A DNA stretch of 64,000 nt from JBJHBP01 sp050485685 (GTDB lineage Bacteria > Pseudomonadota > Gammaproteobacteria > Steroidobacterales > Rariloculaceae), in the NCBI GenBank assembly GCA_050485685.1, contig JBJHBW010000010.1, forward strand, positions 36,735 to 100,734, given 5' to 3'. The translations under genes were made by a program, and so were the position numbers. Below, piece after piece: positions 59,316 to 64,000 of the stretch. Every line of letters starts with the position of its first letter. The first letter of the stretch is position 1. The notes beneath the pieces were generated by a model that saw only the letters and a program-made list of their open reading frames with translations, was not told the DNA's origin and did no database searches.

Positions 59316-60317
59316 TCAGATCTCGCCCTTGCGTATGCACGCGGCCAGATGCTCGCGCGCCGGATCGGTGGCCGGGGTGCCGTAAGGGGCCAGCTCGGGC
59401 ACCGCTTCGCGGCATGCATCCACCGCGAATGGGCAGCGGGGATGGAATGCGCAGCCGGCGGGCGGGCTGATCGGACTCGGCGTCTCGCCGGCCAGCGGCA
59501 CGCTTTGTCGGCGACGACGCGGTTCCGGTCTGGGGATGGCGGCGATCAGCGCACGTGTATACGGATGCATGGGGGTGGAAAAGATTGCATCCACAGGCCC
59601 CTTCTCAACGATACGCCCCAGGTACATGATGGCGATTGTGTCGCTGACATGCTCAACGACCGACAGATCGTGGCTGATGAAGATGTAAGTGAGCTTCAGT
59701 TCCGCCTGCAGTCGCACCATCAGGTTCAGCACCTGACTCTGCACCGATACGTCCAGTGCCGACACCGGTTCATCGGCGATGACCATGCGCGGATCCAGCG
59801 TCAGCGCACGCGCAATACCGACACGTTGCCGCTGACCACCCGAGAACTCATGCGGATACCGCTGCAGCATGTCTCCGGTCAGTCCGACGATTTCAAGCAG
59901 CGCGCGCACTTTTTCGGTCTGCTCGGCGCGATTGCCCATGCGATGCACAACCAGCGGCTCGCGGACGATCTCTCCCACGGTCATGCGCGGATTCAGTGAG
60001 GAGTAGGGATCCTGAAAGATCATCTGAATGTCGCGGCGCAGACGGAACAGTTCTGTTCGCGACGCGCTGGTGATGTCGTTGCCGTCGAACAGCACGCGCC
60101 CGTCCGTGGGCTCTTCCAGACGGATCAGTGTGCGTCCCAGCGTGGACTTGCCGCAGCCGGACTCGCCGACCAGGCCCAGTGTTTCACCGGCCTGCACTGT
60201 GAGGCTGACGTCGTCCACGGCGCGTACATCACCGATTCTGGCGCCGAAAATACCGCCGCGCACCGGATAGAACTTCTTCAGGTGCTCCACCTGCAGCATC
60301 GCCGGAGAGGCACTCAT
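59316..60317 (-). CDS. oppF: Oligopeptide ABC transporter ATPase, OppF/DppF-like
   Basis: 333 aa from ATG 60317. Walker A GESGCGKSTLGR, signature FSGGQRQRVGIARAL, Walker B MVIADEPVSALD, and the C-terminal oligo_HPY extension with FHPRCPFA. It overlaps oppD by 4 bp. Powers peptide uptake with OppD. Confidence 0.94.
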   Translation of the reverse strand: MSASPAMLQVEHLKKFYPVRGGIFGARIGDVRAVDDVSLTVQAGETLGLVGESGCGKSTLGRTLIRLEEPTDGRVLFDGNDITSASRTELFRLRRDIQMIFQDPYSSLNPRMTVGEIVREPLVVHRMGNRAEQTEKVRALLEIVGLTGDMLQRYPHEFSGGQRQRVGIARALTLDPRMVIADEPVSALDVSVQSQVLNLMVRLQAELKLTYIFISHDLSVVEHVSDTIAIMYLGRIVEKGPVDAIFSTPMHPYTRALIAAIPRPEPRRRRQSVPLAGETPSPISPPAGCAFHPRCPFAVDACREAVPELAPYGTPATDPAREHLAACIRKGEI

Positions 60318-61318
60318 GCGCTCACCCCGCTGTCTTCCAGCGGAAAGTGACAGGCAACCCGGGCGCCCGCTGTTGCATGCAGCGGCGGATCGACACTGTC
60401 GCAGCGCTGCTGTTCCGCTGTCGAGCGTTCCCGTCGCCGCTTGCAGCGTGGCGCGAAGCGACACCCGGGCGGCGGCTCGCGCAGGGACGGCACCACGCCT
60501 TCAATGGTCGGCAGCGTGCCCTTGTGGCCCACGCCCTTGCGGGGAACGCTCAGCAGCAGGCCGCGCGTGTACGGATGCCGGCTGCGCTCGAAGATGTCGT
60601 TGACATCGCCATGTTCGACCAGCCTTCCGGCATACATGACCGCTACCTCATCGCACATCTCGGCGACCACGCCCATGTCGTGGGTGATGAACAGCACCGC
60701 GGCGCCGGTGTCGGTCTGCAGTTTGCGGATCAGGTGCAGGATCTGCGCCTGTATGGTCACATCCAGTGCCGTCGTGGGTTCGTCGGCGATCAACAGCTTC
60801 GGCTCGCACAGCAGCGCCATGGCAATCATCACACGCTGCTTCATGCCGCCGGACAGTTCGTGCGGATAGGCGTTAAGACGCGAGTCGGGATCCGAAATTC
60901 CGACCGTGGCCAGCATGTCCGCCGAACGGCGGCGGGCTGCTTTCCTGTCCATCCCGAAGCGGAACCGCAGCACCTCACCGAGCTGTTTTTCGATCGTGAA
61001 GACCGGGTTAAGCGACGTCATCGGGTCCTGGAAGATCATCGCGATCTCCTTGCCGCGCACCTGCACCAGCTGCTCGGGCGACATCGCCAGGATGTCGCGA
61101 CCTTCAAGTCGAATCGACCCGCCGGTGATGCGGCCAGGCGGGCAGGGCACCAGACGCAGGATCGATGATGCGGTGACGCTCTTTCCGCAGCCGGACTCGC
61201 CGACCAGTCCCAGCGTCCTGCCCGCGGCGAGTTCCAGCGATACACCATCCACGGCGTGCACGAAGCCCGCCTCGGTATCAAAGCCCACCGTCAGTTCATC
61301 GATCTGCAATATGGACAA
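60314..61318 (-). CDS. oppD: Oligopeptide ABC transporter ATPase, OppD/DppD-like
   Basis: 334 aa. Walker A GESGCGKSVTAS, signature LSGGMKQRVMIAMALL, Walker B LLIADEPTTALD, and a Cys motif in the C-terminal extension (CRFAPRCKRRRE) where some family members hold an iron-sulfur cluster; here the spacing is incomplete. It lies between the solute-binding gene and oppF. Confidence 0.94.
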   Translation of the reverse strand: MSILQIDELTVGFDTEAGFVHAVDGVSLELAAGRTLGLVGESGCGKSVTASSILRLVPCPPGRITGGSIRLEGRDILAMSPEQLVQVRGKEIAMIFQDPMTSLNPVFTIEKQLGEVLRFRFGMDRKAARRRSADMLATVGISDPDSRLNAYPHELSGGMKQRVMIAMALLCEPKLLIADEPTTALDVTIQAQILHLIRKLQTDTGAAVLFITHDMGVVAEMCDEVAVMYAGRLVEHGDVNDIFERSRHPYTRGLLLSVPRKGVGHKGTLPTIEGVVPSLREPPPGCRFAPRCKRRRERSTAEQQRCDSVDPPLHATAGARVACHFPLEDSGVSA

Positions 61319-61372
61319 AGTCGTCCCCCGGGTCTGGTAACCGAGAAAAAGTGGCGGCCCCGGCCGCGTGGA

Positions 61373-63286
61373 TTATTGGCGTCGCTCCCTGATACCCCAG
61401 TAGTCGCGGTCAATGTCCGGATCCACCGGGAACGCTTCGCCGGTTCGCATGGCACGCTCCAGCGCCGCCCTGCGGTCGGGATCTATCCATTGCACGAAGT
61501 AGTCGGTGATACCCTGGGTGCGGGGTGGAAAGTAGGATTCGGGAAAGCGGATGTAATCCCAGTAGGCAATGCGAATGTAAGGTGCCGACCAGAAGGGGAT
61601 GTAGAACGCCTCGTCGTGCACGATCTCATCCACCCGCCACAGCGCATCGCGCCGCGTCTCGAAATCCAGATCCTCTTCGTAGATGCGGATCAGCTCATCC
61701 ACTTCCTCTGTGCCGAAACCCCAGATGTTGTTGTTGTTGATCGCATCCCGGAAATCCGTGTGCAGGTACTGGCGCGGCACCGGATAGAACGCGGTGGTCC
61801 TGCCCGTCACGATCATTTCATACTTGCGCTCCAGGCCGCGCTCGAATGCGGTGCCCGGCTCCAGCAGACGCAGCCGCATGTCCACGCCGGCACGGCGATA
61901 CTCCTGCTGCATCACGGTCAGGTGTCGCTCCAGGCCCTTGCTGCCGTAGATCACGGTGAAGCTTGCCCTCTCGCCGCGTTCGTTGACGAGAATGTCATCG
62001 GTGTTGGAACGTGTGAACAACAGGCCGCGCACCGCACTGCCCAGGCGCGTCAGTGCTGATGGGTCGCGAATCGCTTCCGGTCGCCGGAAACCGGCACGCT
62101 CCAGATGCTCGCGCGCCTTCACCGGGTCGAACGGGTAGGACTCGATGTTCGGGTTCGCGTATTCGGTGCCGTCAAAGAACGAAACCTGGCGGAAGTGTTC
62201 GTCGAACATCAGGTTGCGGTTCAGGCGTTCAAAGTTGAACAGGTACTGCATGGCCTTGCGGAAATCCTTGTTCTGGAAGATCGGCGCCTCCAGATTCATA
62301 TGCAGGCCATAGATGCCGTTGGGCATGTCCACGAAAATTCGCGCACGTCGCAGCCAGCCGTTGCGCACGGCATCGAACGTGTAATCCTCGTTCCAGGTCT
62401 TGGCCGTGCTTTCCACGGCCATGTCGATCTCGCCGCGGCGCAGGTAGTCGAGTTGACGTTCCCGCGGAATCACGCGCAGGTGAATGCGATCGAAGTTGTA
62501 CAGGCCCTGAAAGTAGTGCTTGCCGTCCCCCCACCAGTCATCGATGCGTTCAAACGTGACCGATTCGCCACGTGAAATGTTGGAGACCACGTAAGGGCCG
62601 ACCGCGATCTGCGGCTGGTTGGTGGTGCGGCTCACCCAGGTCTCATCCAGCTGGACCGCATGCTTCGGTGAGGGCCACAGCACCGCATAGTCATACAGCG
62701 GACGCCAGCTCGGACGTGTGCCGACGATGCGCAGCGTGTATTCGTCCACCGCGTCCACCGATTCGAAGTACTGCTGTGCGTAGTTGTTGTAGAACGGATC
62801 GACGATGTGGTCCGAGCTCATCATCTCGTAGGTGAACACATAATGCTCGGCGGTGATGGGTGTGCCATCGCTGAAGCGGGCGTCCGGATCCAGGCGGAAG
62901 AAAATCGTGCGCTGATCGTCCTGAACAGACCAGTGCGTGGCCATCTTCGGGTAGAAATTGTCGGTGATCGGGTGCAGGTCCACGAGTCCGAAGTTCATCG
63001 TGAATGCCCGGTTCCAGCCGGCAAACGCGTCATTGGAATTCGGCCCCATGAGCCGGAACGTCATCGGGAAAGAATCGATCAGGTAGTTCAGCGTGCCGCC
63101 GCGCAGGGCTTCCGAAGAGCCGATGGGCGGATCGTCATAATTGGTTTCCCAGACGATGTCGTCGGGCAGCGCCACGGTCCGCGACTCAGCCGGTGATCCG
63201 GCCTCCTGTTGCGCGAAAGTCCGTTCCACGGGCAGCGCCAGTGCCGCGATCGCCGCCGCCGCGGCGGTTGTGATCAGTCTGTTCAT
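61373..63286 (-). CDS. Extracellular solute-binding protein, family 5 (YejA-like)
   Basis: 637 aa from ATG 63286 with GGAGG upstream. Signal peptide ends RTFAQQ. SBP_bac_5 features: ATHWSVQDDQRTIFFRLDPD, FSDGTPITAEHYVFTYE, AVGPYVVSNIS. Length and motif set (DFRKAMQYLFNFERLNRNL, IPFWSAPYIRIAYWD) resemble YejA/microcin-type binding proteins more than OppA. It feeds peptides to the adjacent OppC/D/F. Gene order OppC-SBP-OppD-OppF is like the yej arrangement, except that here the two ATPases are separate genes. Confidence 0.92.
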   Translation of the reverse strand: MNRLITTAAAAAIAALALPVERTFAQQEAGSPAESRTVALPDDIVWETNYDDPPIGSSEALRGGTLNYLIDSFPMTFRLMGPNSNDAFAGWNRAFTMNFGLVDLHPITDNFYPKMATHWSVQDDQRTIFFRLDPDARFSDGTPITAEHYVFTYEMMSSDHIVDPFYNNYAQQYFESVDAVDEYTLRIVGTRPSWRPLYDYAVLWPSPKHAVQLDETWVSRTTNQPQIAVGPYVVSNISRGESVTFERIDDWWGDGKHYFQGLYNFDRIHLRVIPRERQLDYLRRGEIDMAVESTAKTWNEDYTFDAVRNGWLRRARIFVDMPNGIYGLHMNLEAPIFQNKDFRKAMQYLFNFERLNRNLMFDEHFRQVSFFDGTEYANPNIESYPFDPVKAREHLERAGFRRPEAIRDPSALTRLGSAVRGLLFTRSNTDDILVNERGERASFTVIYGSKGLERHLTVMQQEYRRAGVDMRLRLLEPGTAFERGLERKYEMIVTGRTTAFYPVPRQYLHTDFRDAINNNNIWGFGTEEVDELIRIYEEDLDFETRRDALWRVDEIVHDEAFYIPFWSAPYIRIAYWDYIRFPESYFPPRTQGITDYFVQWIDPDRRAALERAMRTGEAFPVDPDIDRDYWGIRERRQ

Positions 63287-63332
63287 GGCCGACCTCCGCA
63301 TGTGCTGTCCCGTCTTCTTCCTTCCGCAATCA

Positions 63333-64000
63333 CTATTCGTAGCGCGCCAGCTGCTTCGGGTCGAATGCTTCACGCACCGACTCGCCGATGAAGACCACCA
63401 GCACCAGTGTGACCGTAATGGCCCCGAAGGGTGCCAGCGTCAGCCACAGCCGGTCGCGGTTCTCCGGCTGCAGTGCCTGGTCTATCAGCTCGCCCCAGCT
63501 TGGCGTGGGTGCGGGCAGTCCGTAACCCAGGTAGTCGAGTCCCGTCAGTGCGAACACCGCGCCCACGACCGCGAACGGCGTGAACGTGACAAGTGGCGTC
63601 ATACAGTTGGGCAACAGATGGCGGAAAATGATCCGTAAATGTGAGGCGCCGTAGGATCGTGCCGCAAGACAGTACTCCCGCGTCTTCTCGCGGTACATCT
63701 CGGTGCGCATATAGAAGGTGATGGTGATCCACTGGAAAATGGCCATGATCGCGAGCAGCATCCAGAACGTCGGCGCGAACAGCGCCGCCATGATGATCAC
63801 TACATACAGGAACGGTACCGCGATCAGCACCTCGATGATGCGCTGGCTGATGATGTCGAAGCGCCCGCCCAGGTAGCCCTGCAGACTGCCTATGGCAGTG
63901 CCTATGGCCTGCCCGAACAGCACCAGGAACAAGGCGAAGAATATCGAGATGCGGAATCCGTACAGCAGTCGTGATGCGACATCGCGCCCCTGCGAGTCGG
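63333..64000 (-). CDS. oppC: Oligopeptide ABC transporter permease, OppC/YejE-like, 5' end outside window
   Basis: The visible 222 residues begin inside the gene with TDSQGRDVASRLLYG-type sequence, the conserved segment before the second helix (DSQGRDVASRLLYGFRI), and continue through the BPD signature (YCLAARSYGASHLRIIFRHL) to the end DPKQLARYE. At least four transmembrane helices are visible. The start and the partner OppB-type permease are off the right edge. First visible gene of the peptide-importer operon on this strand. Confidence 0.93.
   Translation of the reverse strand, partial: DSQGRDVASRLLYGFRISIFFALFLVLFGQAIGTAIGSLQGYLGGRFDIISQRIIEVLIAVPFLYVVIIMAALFAPTFWMLLAIMAIFQWITITFYMRTEMYREKTREYCLAARSYGASHLRIIFRHLLPNCMTPLVTFTPFAVVGAVFALTGLDYLGYGLPAPTPSWGELIDQALQPENRDRLWLTLAPFGAITVTLVLVVFIGESVREAFDPKQLARYE

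Overview
The window is a GC-rich scaffold from a Gammaproteobacterium-like organism, probably metagenome-derived. The lineage is inferred from the gene families: a fused cytochrome oxidase subunit I/III, DUF6164, paired PQQ-type propellers with DUF6152, a GlcDEF/GlcG/malate synthase G set, and a YadGH-type exporter. Two runs of exactly 100 N (37915-38014 and 58914-59013) look like placeholder gaps, and each cuts a gene. I see no rRNA or tRNA gene, CRISPR array, prophage or insertion sequence.

Layout. 1-2.6 kb: the 3' part of a 7TM-DISM histidine kinase, then inorganic pyrophosphatase. 2.6-9.6 kb: a respiratory block with subunit II, fused subunit I/III, a small membrane protein and CtaG on the minus strand, followed by a DUF2231 protein, a HemJ-like protein and a ferric-reductase-like flavocytochrome. 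9.7-13.5 kb: a 3-hydroxyisobutyrate-dehydrogenase-family enzyme, then a His-rich DUF2946 protein and a copper-type TonB receptor. 13.5-22 kb: TspO, beta-carbonic anhydrase, a dihaem peroxidase lipoprotein coupled to a kinase and two response regulators, a Ycf45/SpoIIIAA-like ATPase, and a 2OG-Fe(II) oxygenase. 22-26.4 kb (minus): cold shock protein, a DUF1496-like protein, a PEBP-family protein, and a tight triad of retropepsin-like protease, inactive transglutaminase with 7TM, and ATP-grasp ligase. 26.7-34.4 kb: YadGH-like exporter, DUF6164, DUF4159, a TonB-C-domain protein, and a MacA/MacB-like exporter.

34.4-44.1 kb is carbon metabolism: glcD-glcE-glcF (glycolate oxidase), an exported-looking SDR, a thioredoxin-like lipoprotein, phosphoglycolate phosphatase, and a four-gene operon of class II aldolase, CbbY-like phosphatase, DhaL and DhaK. 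Malate synthase G and GlcG lie about 18 kb further on (56.3-58.9 kb). Together these can take 2-phosphoglycolate through glycolate and glyoxylate to malate.

44.2-53.3 kb is the least explained region. Two secreted quinoprotein-like propellers, a DUF6152 protein and a secreted protein of unknown family read leftward. A cytochrome c'-like lipoprotein, two related four-helix membrane proteins and a second member of the same unknown secreted family read rightward from a shared 367-bp intergenic region. A second, gap-truncated DUF6152 gene lies at 59 kb. Both DUF6152 proteins should begin with His-His after signal cleavage, which suggests a His-brace-like copper site. The window ends with an UMF1-type transporter, a Deg-type protease and a YejA/Opp-like peptide importer that runs off the right edge.
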